Shown: positions 25,196 through 37,518, counted from the stretch's first letter. The stretch: DNA of 64,000 nucleotides from Pseudorasbora parva (GCF_024679245.1 NC_090189.1:37380389-37444388), one strand, 5' to 3'. Notes: generated by a model from the sequence alone, not told the origin. Numbers and translations: made by a program.

Positions 25196-26634
25196 CAGAG
25201 GTGGGTAGTAACGAATTACATTTACTTCGTTACATTTACTCGAGTACATTTTTTGAGTAACTTGTACTTTTAGAGTTTATTTAAAATGAGGTACTTTTAC
25301 TTTTACTCAAGTACATTTCTTGTGAAAAAACTGTACTTTTACTTCGTTACAATCGGTGGTGTTCCTCCGCTACTGTCAATGGTAATAATTAATTATATAT
25401 TTTAAAACAAGTTAATATGACTTGTTCGCAAGTCTCGCGAAACGTTGGAGAGGCTGCTTCGCGAGAGCAGGAGCTATACCTAATTAGCGTGCGTTTAGTC
25501 AGATGATGCAGCTCCAACCTGAAAAAACATCTAGCGGTAAGTGTAACAATGTTGCTTATTTGAACACTATTAATGGTAATTTGGTAACTATGGGCACTTT
25601 TCCCTTATTGTAATACTATTTCACACACTGTCCGAGTGTTTCCAACAATAATGAACACTAGAGGCAGAAAAACACCATTTTCTTTTTCGTTTTGTTTAAC
25701 CATAGTCAATGATTTGTAAACGAATACATTTTGGATGGTTGTCTTTTCTTACCTATTAAGCTTGCTCGATAGCTCAGCTGATACAGATTTGTATTTGCAA
25801 TGTGACAAACTTGGGAACGAACCCCGTGAAGAACGAGTCATGATAAAAGAGCTCAAAGACGAGTTCAAAACACAAGCTAAAATTACATGGGTAAAATTTA
25901 AATTGTCACATTTGCTTTTGTTAACAATATCGGGTAGGTTTAGGGTTCAGTGTGGGTGTACGTTAAAAACCCTACGTAACAAATGCCAGATTCACGCACA
26001 TCTGTTCCGGGGGGGAAAATAAGCTTTTAGCGCCACCCAGTGGACATTTCACTTTGCGACTGTCGCGATGTGTACGTATTGGTACATATTTTGTGGTTTG
26101 CAAAACCGTTGCCACAGCTACGTTTTTCCTATGACCAGGCTAAAAACGAAACAAATAGATAGCCTAATTCGACTTGCATTTATACACAAATTCAGACAGA
26201 CAACAGTCTGAAGTGTATACATACAAATAAAAATGGGATTGTATTTTATTCCTACCTAAAGAATGTATATACTTATAAAAACGGGATTGTATTTTATTCC
26301 TACCTAAAGAATGTATATACTTATAAAAACATAAGAACAAAATATGTTTTAAAAAGAGCTCTGGTTAGCCCAGCACACCAGTTTAACCATTACATATATA
26401 TATATATATATTTGGAGGTCTGTGAAAGCTCTAGTCTGAAATTCAGGGTTTTCGCTTCTTATCAATCAGATCGAAAGTAACTAGTAACTAAGTACTTGAG
26501 TAGTTTTTTCATCTAATACTTTTTTACTCTTACTCAAGTAACTATTACAATTGCTACTTTTACTTTTACTTGAGTAAATATTTCTGTAAGTACTTTTACT
26601 TGAGTACAGATTTTGGCTACTCTACCCACCTCTG
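25196..26634. mobile_element. hAT-type element (CAGAGGTGGGTAG termini)
   Basis: Ends are cagaggtgggtagt and ctacccacctctg, perfect inverted repeats, followed inward by the acttttacttgagta word pattern on both sides. Flanks acagcgta (25188-25195) and acagctta (26635-26642) form an 8-bp duplication with one mismatch. No transposase is encoded; the 95-codon ORF at 25735 has no recognisable domain. Confidence 0.88.
26229..26332. repeat. Tandem duplication of a 48-50 bp unit
   Basis: The block gggattgtattttattcct through acttataaaaac occurs twice in direct succession with essentially no difference. It is a recent local duplication inside the hAT element. Confidence 0.9.
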
Positions 26635-26736
26635 ACAGCTTACTTGCTCCACAGTTCTCCGAAATCCTGCATCCATCAGTTTATCTGACACCTTCTGGAA
26701 CATTTCGGCATTCCGATGTTTCCTCCCATCTAGATA

Positions 26737-27957
26737 CAGTGGGGCAAAAAGTATTTAATCACCCACCAATTGTGCAAGTTTTCCCACTTAAAAAGATGAG
26801 AGAGGCTTGTCATTTTCATATAGGTACACTTCAACTATGAGAGACAGAATAAGAACTCATGATTTTTAAATAATTTATTTACAAATTATAGTGGAAAATA
26901 AGTATTTGGTCAATAACAAAAGTTCATCTCAATACTTTATATACGTTTATATATCTCAATACTTTATATACGTTATATACCCTTTGTTGGCAATGAATGA
27001 GGTCAAAGGTTTTCTGTAAGTTGCCACAAGGTTTTTACACACTGTTGCTGGTAGTTTGGCCCATTCCTCCATGCAGATCTCCTCTAGAGCAGTGATGTTT
27101 TGGGGCTGTCCCTGGGCAACTCCTGCCAAACTGAAAGACCCAGCCACATTTCATCTTCAATGCCCTTGCTGATGGAAGGAGGTTTTTACTCAAAATCTCA
27201 CAATACATGGCCCCATTCATTCTTTCCTTTACACAGATTAGTCGTCCTCTGCCCCAAAGCATGATGTTTCCACCTCCATGCTTCACAGTAGGTATGGTGC
27301 AACTCAGCATTATTTCTCCTGCAAACAGAGTTTTTACCAAAAAGTTATATTTTGGTTTCATCTAACCATATGACATTCACCCAATCCTCTTCTGGATCAT
27401 CCAAATGCTCTCTAGCAAGCTTCAGACGGGCCTGGAGATGTAATGGCTTAAGCAGGGGGACTCGTCTGGCACATCAATTTAACCCCACGGGGTGAGATTT
27501 TGTGGAGAGCCCCATATTGAGGGAGACTATCAGTGGTGTTGTATGTCTTCCATTTTCTAATAATTGCGCCCACTGTTGAATTCTTCACACTGAGATGCTT
27601 ACCTATTGCAGATTCAGTCTTCCCAGCCTGGTGCAGGCCTACCATTTTGTTTCTGGTGTCCTTTGACAGCTCTTTGGTCCAGGCCATAGTGGAGTTTAGA
27701 GTCTGAATGTTTGAGATTGTGGACAGGTGTATTTTATACTGATAATGAGTTCAAACCGTTGCCATTAATAGAGGTAATGAGTGGAGGACAGAGGAGCCTC
27801 TTAAAGAAGAAATTACAGGTCTGTGCGAGCCAGAAGTCTTGCTTTTTTGTCATTACCAGATACTTATTTCCCACCATAATTTGCAGGCCTCTCTCATCTT
27901 TTTAAGTGGTAGAACTTGCATAATTGGTTGCTGACTAAATACTTTTTTGCCCCACTG
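26737..27957 (-). mobile_element. Tc1-like transposon (cagtggggcaaaaag), internally deleted
   Basis: Ends cagtggggcaaaaagtattt and actttttgccccactg, flanked by TA (26735-26736; 27958-27959). On the minus strand, ATG 27687 opens MAWTKELSKDTRNKMVGLHQ with a helix-turn-helix, followed around 27470 by a frame break. Another frame (27361 to about 27050) has [19 protein letters not shown] and [19 protein letters not shown], and a third has [19 protein letters not shown] at the C-terminus. The segment between the HTH and catalytic core and the part around the last catalytic acid are deleted. It cannot make an active transposase. Confidence 0.92.
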
Positions 27958-27959
27958 TA

Positions 27960-28269
27960 CTTTAGAATGTTAAGATTATTCATGTGATCAAGCATTAGAT
28001 CAGTTTCTTCATCTCGACAAAAGTGCGGCTTGGCAGCCATGTTAGCTTTCGGTTTGCTTTAACTTCTGTGTGACGTTTATGTCACGCACATGCGCACATG
28101 ACCCAAGCCGCCAGAAAGCTGGTTGATGTGTTTACATTCATCAGAAAATCGGGGTAATGAGCAAAAAAATTCCTGTGCCAATCGGTTTTTGCTTATGCCG
28201 TTTATGGCCTTTCCCTGATTAAAGAAAACCGTTTTATGCGTTTACATGAACCCACATGTTATCAGTTTA
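27960..28269. other. Intergenic, nothing recognised
   Basis: Short unassigned stretch between two transposons. Confidence 0.4.
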
Positions 28270-28273
28270 TTAA

Positions 28274-28803
28274 AGGTGTTCTAAGCGATCCAGGGTGGAC
28301 TAACTTCTTGTTGACGTTTGAAGTGTTGTCAAACAAAACAGAGGCTAGCAAGACACCCCCCCCCCACCTCCGTGCTTCCTTTCTGCCGCCAGAGTTTTCG
28401 CCACCTTTCCGATGTAAATTCAGTACTTTGCACGGTTCTTTTCCCTTTTTGTTGCAAGTTTTTCATCAGAATGTCGTATCTTTGGTGGTGTGTCGGCCAT
28501 ATCAAAATCATATCATTCGAACTTCCCTCTTTATGCTTCTCTCTTCTACACACACACCGCTTTATGCACGCACACTAACCCCAAACCTCCACCCTCAAAT
28601 CATTCTTGTCGGTTGAATCATTCCTGTCGGTTGAATCATTCTTGTCGCTTGCTAGGGCACTGTTTGTTATGTTTCGTGATCCAGACTGTGTTTTTTTACA
28701 GTTTGTTCAGGGGACAGGCAGCTAGTGGATAGTGAGGAGATGTTTGCTGTATATGTGACAGAAATTTTTGGCCTAAAAACGAGAGACATCGCTTAAAGCA
28801 CCT
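28274..28803. mobile_element. 530-bp TTAA-flanked MITE
   Basis: Ends aggtgttctaagcgatc and gacatcgcttaaagcacct are inverted with few mismatches and are flanked by TTAA (28270-28273 and 28804-28807). Interior has a C run (about 28358) and a short triplication of gttgaatcattcttgtcg near 28598-28650. ORFs on both strands have no recognised domain. Confidence 0.87.
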
Positions 28804-28807
28804 TTAA

Positions 28808-30104
28808 GCATAATCAGCGTGCATTTAATTACTGGATTACTGGATCAAATGATTCAACAAATCTATAACCAAATTAAATGAGATATTTCCAAACATATAA
28901 TAGACTAGCACAAAGAGAAAATACTTTTATCCTATATCTGTAAAATCAATACACAGAACCACGGCTGATATGTTCTAGACCACAATGCTTTTGAACAAAG
29001 TGCTGTAACCACAAACACACTGTTTGAAGATAAGATAGATATTGATGTTTCGCTGAGGACTCTATTGTTGGCACAAATTTAAGATACAAAAAAGTTCTTA
29101 TCATGCTAATTTATTATGCACTTTTTTGCTTACTCAGCTCAAAATACCATTAGCAATTCTCTCTGTATCAGAGATGAGAGAATCTTGTGGCTATACCGAA
29201 TGATGCATCTAAAGTTATTAAAAGCAATCCAGCCAAGCCAAAAAGAGATAGCACTCCAACCAAGCTTCAAGATGCTGTAGAAAATTGTAGATTTGTGGTT
29301 TTACGCTATATGTTAGTGTTTGTTAAGTCTGAAAGGGGTGGGGCCTCAGGCCTTCTAATTTCCAACAATTGGACCTTTCTCTATGCAACAACAATTCATT
29401 TGAATTTCATGCTGTTACAGTTACAACTGTCAAAATCCACATTGTAGTAATTTCTACATGGTTACATTTTTGAAGAGATGCATGTCAGGGTATGTCGTAG
29501 GCTACGCGTGCAGCACACTAGGCTACCTACAACGTAGCTAATGCATACACTCGACGCTGAAGTATCCGCATTGCCGAGTGGGTTGTGCATGTTAAGTGTG
29601 CGAGACCCCATTTTTGCATGGCAGTGTGCAGCGCAAAGTTTTGTTACTTTCAGAGTTTGAGACCAATCTCATCACACCGGCACCCAGTTTGCATGTATAA
29701 ATTAGTTGCTTATATTTTTTAAATGAACCTACAAAAGCAGAAATAATGCCTTTTCTTGAAAATAAAGATCCATTTTTAATGAAAAAAAAATCATGATACT
29801 GAACATTTAGTGAAATTAGGAAATATTTAAGATATCATTAATTTAGTTGTATAACATGTACATAAATTTTTTCATTTTTTCATTACTTGTGTACCAACAA
29901 TTCCTCTACTAGTTACTTTCAGATGAAAACAGCTCTCACTTTCTCCTTTCCATCTCTCCTCTGTCATCATCCTGTGTAACCGTGGCTGTTTTGGAGGAAT
30001 GAGAGTAGGATCCATGTGCAGCAAACATTTATTCAAACAAACATAATAAAAGGAAATCAGGTAAAACTGATAAATCAGGGGATCACAGCGGCTCAGGGAG
30101 TTCA
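28808..30104. other. Intergenic, nothing firm
   Basis: AT-rich. From about 29990 a segment (ggatccatgtgcagcaaacattt...) leads into the minisatellite and looks like part of one repeated unit with the sequence on its other side (30836-31260), but I could not identify the family. Confidence 0.4.
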
Positions 30105-30835
30105 TTGAACACAGACTGAGGACAGGAGACGTCCTCACTGGACTGAGGACAGGAGATAGGTCACACTCTGGAATGGGGACAGGAGGCGAAGTCCACTCTG
30201 AACTGGGGACAGGAGGCGGAATCCTCACTGGACTGGGGACAGGAGATTAGTCACACTCTGGACTGGGGACAGGAGGCAAAGTCCACTCTGAACTGGGGAC
30301 AGGAGGCGGAGTCCTCACTGGACTGGGGACAGGAAACGGAGTCCACTCTGGACTAAGGACAAGAGACTTCCTCACTGGACTGGGGACAGGAGGCGGAGTC
30401 CACTCTGGACTGGGGACAGGAGGAGGAGTCCATTCTGGACTGAGGACAGGAAGGGCGGAGTCCTCACTGGAATGTGGACAGGAGGCGGAGTCCTCACTGG
30501 ACTGTGGACAGGAGGCGGAGTCCTCACTGGACTGTGGACAGGAGGTGGAGTCCACTCTGGACTGGAGACAGGAGGCAGAGTCCTCACTGGACTGGGGACA
30601 GGAGATAGGTCACACTCTGGACTGTGGACAGGAGGCGGAGTCCTCACTCGACTGAGGACAGGAGGCAGAGTCCTCACTGGACTAGGGACAGGAGGCGGAG
30701 TCCTTACTGGACTGGGGACAGGAGGCGGAGTCCTCACTGGACTGGGGACAGGAGGCGGAGTCCTCACTGGACTGGGGACAGGAGGCGGAGTCCTTACTGG
30801 ACTGGGGACAGGAGGTGGAGTCAACTCTGACAGTG
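30105..30835. repeat. 30-bp minisatellite (about 24 units)
   Basis: Tandem array of a 30-bp unit of the form ggactggggacaggaggcgg + agtcctcact with variants (aggagataggtcacactc; tccactctg). Because the period is a multiple of three, long open frames appear on both strands: a proline-rich decapeptide repeat (TPPPVPSPVR) on the minus strand and a glycine-rich one (GVLTGLGTGG) on the plus strand. No start context, splice sites or flanking domain supports a protein. Confidence 0.92.
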
Positions 30836-31339
30836 GTTAGAGCCATCTCTGGGCTCTGGATGGTGACTATGATGGCACGAAATGCTGGACTGGTAGCCAT
30901 CTTGGCTGAGGATGCTGGCTCAGTCATGGCAGCGGCACCACATACAAATTTTAACCATCCAGCAAAAGTGCACGATCCAGGAACTCACTCAGGGACCCTC
31001 AAGGAACATCACGGATAAGTTTGGATTGTAAATGTTTGTTGAGTTTATAGCAAAAAAAGAAAATCAAAACAAGGTCTAGGAGGTTGGTAAGGCTGGCGCT
31101 GTTGATCAAAGAAAGAAAACAGAATGGCCAACAAGCGCGCACACGTAACATCCATACATGGATAAAACCTGACAAAGAACCCAGGACACACAGGGGTTTA
31201 AAGAGACACACCTGGGGAGACTAATCAACATGAAAAAAATAAGGGACAAAGCACATGAAACACTTCACCGTAAAAGTCCAAGGACAGACAGATTTCTCAT
31301 CTCTGGATGTGAATACCACAACGGACACTCTGTGTTCCA
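30836..31339. other. Repeat-flanking sequence, unassigned
   Basis: Follows the minisatellite and includes gacaaagaacccaggacac and ctggggagactaatcaac, words typical of dispersed fish retroelement or SINE-like sequence. No element boundary was established. Confidence 0.35.
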
Positions 31340-31659
31340 CTTAAACTTCTACCCTAGACAATATATGTCCTCTCTCCTCCAGGCCAGCATGTGCTACTCC
31401 CTCTATAACCCCTGGTTTTCTGATGTTATTTGTGAACACCGGATCAAACTGAGGGCAGCAGAGAGAAAATGGCACAAATCTAACGACCATCTGAGTATGT
31501 ATCAATCTCTACTCTCATCCTTGTCTGTGCAAGTTCATGCTTCAAAATCTTCTTATTTCCACAACAAGATCAACAGCGCTTCAGACACACGTGCACATCT
31601 CAAAACATTTCAATTCCAAATCACCAGTTCTCATCTTCCTGGATCTATCTGCTTCCTTT

Positions 31660-32576
31660 AAGCCCTATTCAGACAGCAATTGTTTGTCGTTGGGTCGAAA
31701 GGTATTTTCAATTATTTTTTATCCAACCAAGGCTCATTGGAAATACGTGACTCTGCCTACATTTTTGCAACACACGAAATATTTACCTCCAGGTAACTTT
31801 TACCTGCACTTTTTGCACTGGAGTCGCTCCGCCAACCTGATTTCACAGAATGAATATTTATAGCCTAATTTTATATTTTGGAGTAACTAACTCCACTCCT
31901 ACCCTAAACCTACCCACTCTCAACAATATAAAACACGTAAGAGCCAAATAAATGTACAGTCACATGTATTTATTGCAAAAACTGACCAAAAAACAGTATA
32001 GAAGTATTAACTCATGTTGCATTCCAAGTCTTCTGAAGTCATACGATATCTTCATGTGAAGAACAGAGTTGATCTTAAAGTTTTAGCCGTCGAAATGATG
32101 ATCTCCTTTGCGAACAGAACATACACACACGCACTCGGTCGCAATGACGCAATTGGTCACGAGACACACGACAGCCAATGCTGTCAAAGCTGACGTGACG
32201 TTTCTTCCGGCGGCAATATTTGAAATGTATTATTAATCTTTGGTGGATGGACTCGACGTTACTGATCGCTTTTGGGGATTTTCTTCACACAAATCAATCG
32301 TTTGGCCTCGGAACACTTGGGATATTTGTACTTTCTGAATAAATAATGCATGCAGTCGTATCTGCCTGTTATATCCTGTTTTTTATAATACACAAATGGG
32401 TAAGTTTAGGGAAGGGATTGAGTTACGCGTTCAAAATGTGTCTGAATATGTGTGTCCACAAGGTAAATGGATTTATAAACATACTAAATTGTTTTTATTT
32501 AAATGTAAACATGCAGAATGTGTCTTGTGATGGGTAGGTTTAGGGGCGGTGTGTGTGTGATGGGTAGGTTTAGGGG

Positions 32577-32640
<64 letters not shown>

Positions 32641-33367
32641 TGGGTAGGTTTAGGGGCTGTGTGTGTGTGTGTGATGGGTAGGTTTAGGGGCTGTGTGTGT
32701 GTGTGTGATGGGTAGGTTTAGGGGCTGTGTGTGTGTGTGTGATGGGTAGGTTTAGGGGTAGGGGCAGTGTAGGGGGATAGAATGTAACGCCGTTGATAAA
32801 CACTAAAAAGTGATTATGTGTCTTGATAGCACGCCAAAATGGCATACGAATTGGCGTGTCATACATCAGTCTGATATACGCCATTTCATGAGATCAGTCT
32901 GTGAATGGAGAAAAAATATAAACATATAACCAATATAGCCTCCGGTGGACGTTTCACCCAAAAAGTGCAGGTAAACGTACCTGGAGGTATTTCGGGTGAT
33001 GCAAAAATGTAGGCAGAGCCACCAAAGGCTTGTGGTGATTTCATTGCTGTCCGAATCCACATCTCTGAGTTTTCAAGTGGAGACTGCATCAAAATGAACT
33101 GTTTATATCCTTTTTGACCACTGCTGAGCACCGTATCGCTGCGCTTCGCTGTAGTTTGGATGCATTTTAAAGATCTAGTTAGAGCCTACACTTTTATTAC
33201 AATCATTTGACTGACCACGTGAGCAGTGTTCTCATGTGCGCAGTATCACAAAACTCGCTCCTCCATCGTGAATAAATCGCCATCCGAATGTTTTATCATT
33301 GAGGTGGCATGCAAATTTATTTTTACAAACGTCCAAGGGAGAAACAGTTACAGTCTAAATAGGGCTT
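31660..33367. mobile_element. 1.7-kb DNA transposon with GCCCTATT termini, inserted in the LINE
   Basis: Ends aagccctattcagac and gtctaaatagggctt are inverted repeats. Removing the element restores the LINE RT reading across its SASF|DT codons, with two or three T as the likely target duplication. Subterminal regions at about 31758-31815 and 32950-33020 are also inverted with respect to each other (gcctacatttttgcaa / tgcaaaaatgtaggc). It encodes no recognisable transposase. The superfamily is uncertain. Confidence 0.8.
32528..32790. repeat. GT microsatellite with interspersed 'gatgggtaggtttagggg' units
   Basis: A 61-base GT run (32578-32638) is embedded among six copies of gatgggtaggtttaggggc, followed by aggggcagtgtagggggata. 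The same non-microsatellite words occur reversed at 42190-42235, so this is a dispersed repeat that carries or seeds a microsatellite. Confidence 0.85.
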
Positions 33368-33853
33368 TTGACACAGAATCATCAGTTATTTCTGTCCTCC
33401 CTCTTATCACTGGGCATCACAGGATCTCCACTTCACTGGTTTAAGTCCTAACAGGTTTGTCTTTCAGGGTTGGATGGAGAGGGTATGTATCCAAACTGAG
33501 GTCTCCATATCAGGGGTTCAGTTCTTGGTCCACTCCTCTTCTCCATACATCACTGAACCCATCATACAGGCACATGGGTTCTGTTCTTCTACCATTGCTA
33601 TGCAGATGACATAGTTCTAACTTTCATTTCAACCAGATGATCCCACAGTAGCTGCAAGAATCTTTTTTTTGCCAATCTGTCTATACAGCACGATTTCACC
33701 ATCCAGCTATTGGCTCATCATCAATTACCCCATCATCAAAAAATGATATGCTTTCACTTTCCTTTAATCCCTCCATACTCTATCTTATGAAAATCGAAGC
33801 AATGTCTGAAACTTTGTGTTTTGAGCATTTCCCTTATTTTTCTGCCTCATTCC

Positions 33854-34585
33854 TAGCCTGTATGCCAGCCGAATTTAGCGCCGCCCACAACATTTTTAGG
33901 TCGGCCAATTCGGTCTGGCCTTGCTCCATAGAGGAGTAATTATCCCCGAACAGAAACTGTTCGGACCAATGAAATCATCAGGGCGGGCTTTAGACGATGA
34001 CGGACAGATGATCAACAGTATCATGTAATCATGCACGTCATCAAAGGGGCTTGGATTATATTTACTCGAATCCTAAATGGAGAGCATGTTTGTATATGCA
34101 TTCACCTTCATAATTTCTTTCAAAGATGATGATCATGTTGGGTAAGTACTCTGTGTATCAATAAAAACTTAATTTTTTTTACAACACCGGCAAAGATCGT
34201 TTATTCCAGCGCGTGTGCAGACAGGGTTGCCAAGTTTTTACAAAAAAATCCGCCAACTACTAGCCCTAAGCTTCTTTGGGGTGTTCTCCGGGGGAAAAAT
34301 GTGTTATTTTGGCAAGGTTGCCAGCTAAAATTTGCACTCATGGGTCTATATATCACATAATAGTCGCTTCAACCAGCGGGAAAAAACGCAGACTTGGCAA
34401 CACAGTGCAGTTACGCTCTGTCTGTTGACATTTGACAATGCGTCGCTCCGTTGCTCTGATTGGTTGTAGCTCTATCCAATTGAGGTCTTTCCTGGTTCGG
34501 TTGAAACACGCCCCATAATCACAGCCCAATGGAGCAGTTTCAGACTCATATTCTGACTAGAATTGAGTATGACCACGTCAGGCTA
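33854..34585 (-). mobile_element. 732-bp relative of the TAGCCT family
   Basis: Ends tagcctg and caggcta are perfectly inverted and flanked by the perfect 9-bp duplication cctcattcc (33845-33853 and 34586-34594). Internal words such as cgttgctctgattggttgtagctctatcc (34447 onward) match the 519-bp family in reverse orientation, but the rest differs. It is a diverged subfamily. No transposase frame is present. Confidence 0.85.
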
Positions 34586-34594
34586 CCTCATTCC

Positions 34595-35781
34595 CATTTG
34601 TAAGTCATATTGAATATACTATATTTCCCCCCAAATATTATTCAGTATAAATACAGGAATATAAATCGCTTTTTTGTCATACCACGTTCTACAACCTGCA
34701 CTAACCTTCGACCTTCGAACACAGTGATGAGAATCTGCAGGGGTCCTTTCTATGACATAATTTTCTTTTTTATGTTTTTTTTTAAACTACATGATTTTCA
34801 CTTGGTGGACAAAATCTGTCTAAATATTAATAAGCAGTTTTGTTACATAGCATTTTAATAATATTAAAAGATTATGCCAAACTATTATTTATAAATTTTT
34901 TCTAAGGATTGTTTTTTTTTCAATCATAATGAAAAATGTGGACATTTGTATCACCTTGATATTTGATATTTGACACTTGATATGACTTTGTCCCAAACAA
35001 ATATTAAAATGAATTTGAATTAAAAACAGTTACATGTATATTTTGTTGCATTTTGCATATTGCAATGATGCAATACTTTTAACTTTAAAAATAAATTACA
35101 TAGGACCAAAAAAATAGTCACACATACTTAGGCCAAATGAAGAAGAAGAGATTTAAGGCCTAAATCAATATAATTTCTGAAATCACATGGAAATCCACAG
35201 TCCTAATCATTTCATGTCTCATATGAAAGAACTCTATGCAGTGGAGGTCAGAACATGCTGCTCTCCTATACACTGACCCTAGTTCCTTAGTCAGCCTGAC
35301 ATTTTCATTATGTATTCAGGGAGCTTGTGAGTTTTTGCCAGTTGATAGTACGTCTGAATGGTTGTGGGAGGGAGACTGTTTCTCTATGAGTGTATGAAGA
35401 TATGACTCAGCTGGGGAGGGTGGGAAGAGAAAGAGAAAGAGGTAGGCACACAATTAAAGGCACATTACCATTTAGTGAACAGAATGACTACCTTTCACAC
35501 GTGAGGAAAAGTGTCACTTAAATGTTATTCAGATTCTGTGGACAACATAAACAGAAGTTGCTTTTGTCTCAGATAAGACAATGCCAAAAAACAAAATATT
35601 ATTTTTCAACAATCTTCTAAGATTGTACATCACTGTCAAGGTGGAACTCCTTGGATGGTGCCCAACAAACAAAAATTATCATCACTCACACACTCACACC
35701 CTCACCTTAAAGTGATAAGTCAACAAAAAATTAAAATGATCCACCATCAAGCCATCCTATGTGTATTTGATGACCAAAAAT
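34595..35781. other. Intergenic, nothing recognised
   Basis: AT-rich, with no terminal repeats or coding domains seen. Confidence 0.45.
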
Positions 35782-35790
35782 GTGCATCCA

Positions 35791-37509
35791 TAGCCTGACA
35801 AGCCAGACCCACATCAAGATGTTTGGTCTGGAAACTCACCAGTGACAGGACTCAATCCGAGGGGCGGGATAAACGTTTTTCTTTTAAAGGGGGGGTTAAA
35901 TGCTGTTTCATGCATACTGAGCTTTTTACACTGTTAAAGACTTGGATTCCCATCCTAAACATAGACATAGTTTCAAAAACTAATGTTGGACGTTTGATGG
36001 AGTATTTCTGTGTTAAAAATACTCCTTCCGGTTTCTCACAAGTTTCGGAGAGATTTTTTTGAGTATGGCTCAGCTTGACGTTAATAGGCCGGAAGGTCCT
36101 TGTATGGGCCGTACGGGCTCTTCTCCCGGTAGGGTGCGCACGCGTGACCAGAGCGAGAGAGGAAATGCACGCCCGTAAACACTCTCTCAGGTGCAGATCC
36201 AGTCGATCCAGGCGCCGCGCTCCACTTTATTCCTATGGGTGACGTCGAGCGACTTCAACGCTTCAGCACAGAATTCCGGGAAGGCAGCGCTGCATTTGAC
36301 CCGATTTGAACGCAGAAATGACGGGAAGCTTCATAACATCGCTTCAGTCGCGTCGCAAAAGTGGATCTCCACCGTTCACTGCTGTCAGGACTTTACCAAA
36401 TCATACCAAAGAAGTGTGTTTTTGACGGAGCGGTCCCAGCGATAAAGGTTCGGTCCTGCTTTGGAAGCAGCCGTTGAGTAAAACTGCTTCAATGTCTGTG
36501 CTGTTGGCTCGTCGCATGAGTAAACATCAGTAAACGACACGATCGCGTGCTTCGTCATTCAAATGCGCTAACGGACTCTATTGTTGTTCTATGTAAGTTA
36601 TAACGTTACACTAGTCTGACGTACAAAACCGTTTTGCTTGCTACTGCTAAGGTTTAGTCTCATACAATAGTCCATAAACCGAATCATGTCCTCATAAACT
36701 GCGAGTAAACACACACAAATGTTGACAGGCCACTAAATACAGTACATACCACAGAGACGGACGTCCTGCTGTTGCTGTTTCTCCTGTTCAATTTATTTCA
36801 GCCTCTGAATGATTCTGGATCATATATCTATTAGCTGAGCTCTATAGCCATGAGTTTCTCCACGCTTGAGGACGTCACCGCTTTGTTCGCGATCGTCATT
36901 CTTTAGCTCCGCCCACACAATACACCTCCAGGCGCTCTGTTTTCTCCGGAAAGAATCGCTACAGCCCATATTTCTTTTATAAATATAATAAAACTAAAGA
37001 CTTTTCAGAGATATGAAGGATGCAATACTACTCAAGATTGACATGAGATTGACTGAAACTGAGTGTTTCACCCCCCCTTTAAACTCCCTCTGCACGTGAT
37101 AGGATAGCGCTACAACCAACCAGAGCAACATGAAGTGAAGCTAGTTTACAGATTAAACTTTCGCCGTATCCGGTCGGCAAAACTCAGAACACGTCTTCCC
37201 TTCTTAAGAATAACTTCAGTGCCGTTCTTTGTTCTTTTCTCAGAGAAAAGCTTAACTCCAAGTCTTCCAGAGTCGCGGTCAAAGCTGATTCGAAAGGCCG
37301 CTGTTCACCAGCTTCCGTGTTTACTAGAAGCACGCAAGCGCAACTCTGCCAAAGCACAATGTAAGCCCTGCCCACCGACTCTATACACGATGTGATTGGT
37401 CTGACCAGAGTTTGGTTTTTACAGCTCAGAAATGTATTGAGAGTTGCTAGACGATACTCGCAACAGATTAGATTTACGGCCACTAGGGTGTGTTTAGATT
37501 TCTAGGCTA
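35791..37509 (+). mobile_element. TAGCCT-family transposon, copy 3, split by a TTAA element
   Basis: Ends tagcctgacaagcc and gatttctaggcta, flanked by the perfect 9-bp duplication gtgcatcca (35782-35790 and 37510-37518). After removal of 35888-37078 (plus one TTAA) the element is about the same length and order as copy 2. The open frames inside are shared with the other copies and have no recognised domain. Confidence 0.9.
35888..37078. mobile_element. piggyBac-like TTAA element in copy 3
   Basis: Ends agggggggttaaatgctg and gtgtttcaccccccct are imperfect inverted repeats, flanked by TTAA (35884-35887 and 37079-37082). The host copy has a single ttaa at this point, confirming the insertion. 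The interior is CpG-containing but no transposase frame is recognisable. A fragment related to its right part lies at 44120-44245. Confidence 0.88.
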
Positions 37510-37518
37510 GTGCATCCA

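Larger units (their letters stand above)
31340..33740 (+). pseudogene. L2-type LINE reverse-transcriptase remnant, split by a DNA transposon
   Basis: The left part (to 31659) reads NPWFSDVICEHRIKLRAAER and continues LSMYQSLLSSLSVQVHASKS, the linker before RT in L2/Maui-like LINEs, then IFLDLSASF, the start of the RT 'LDLSAAFDTV' motif. That motif is interrupted between Phe and Asp-Thr; the reading resumes at 33368 with DTESSVISVLP. Further on, fragments FKSYLTG and CYADDIVLTF (the RT catalytic YADD, about 33597-33622) appear in different frames. It has lost part of the RT and all of the 3' end. It encodes no functional protein. Confidence 0.8.

Noticed and set aside
25735..26022. 95-codon ORF inside the hAT element
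   Set aside because: No BED finger, hAT dimerisation or other recognisable domain; probably chance.
30105..30835. Possible CRISPR array because of regular repeats
   Set aside because: Units are contiguous without unique spacers, and the DNA is vertebrate.
30372..30840. Pro-rich and Gly-rich ORFs of 120-150 codons on both strands
   Set aside because: Explained by the 30-bp minisatellite whose period is a multiple of three; no gene signals.
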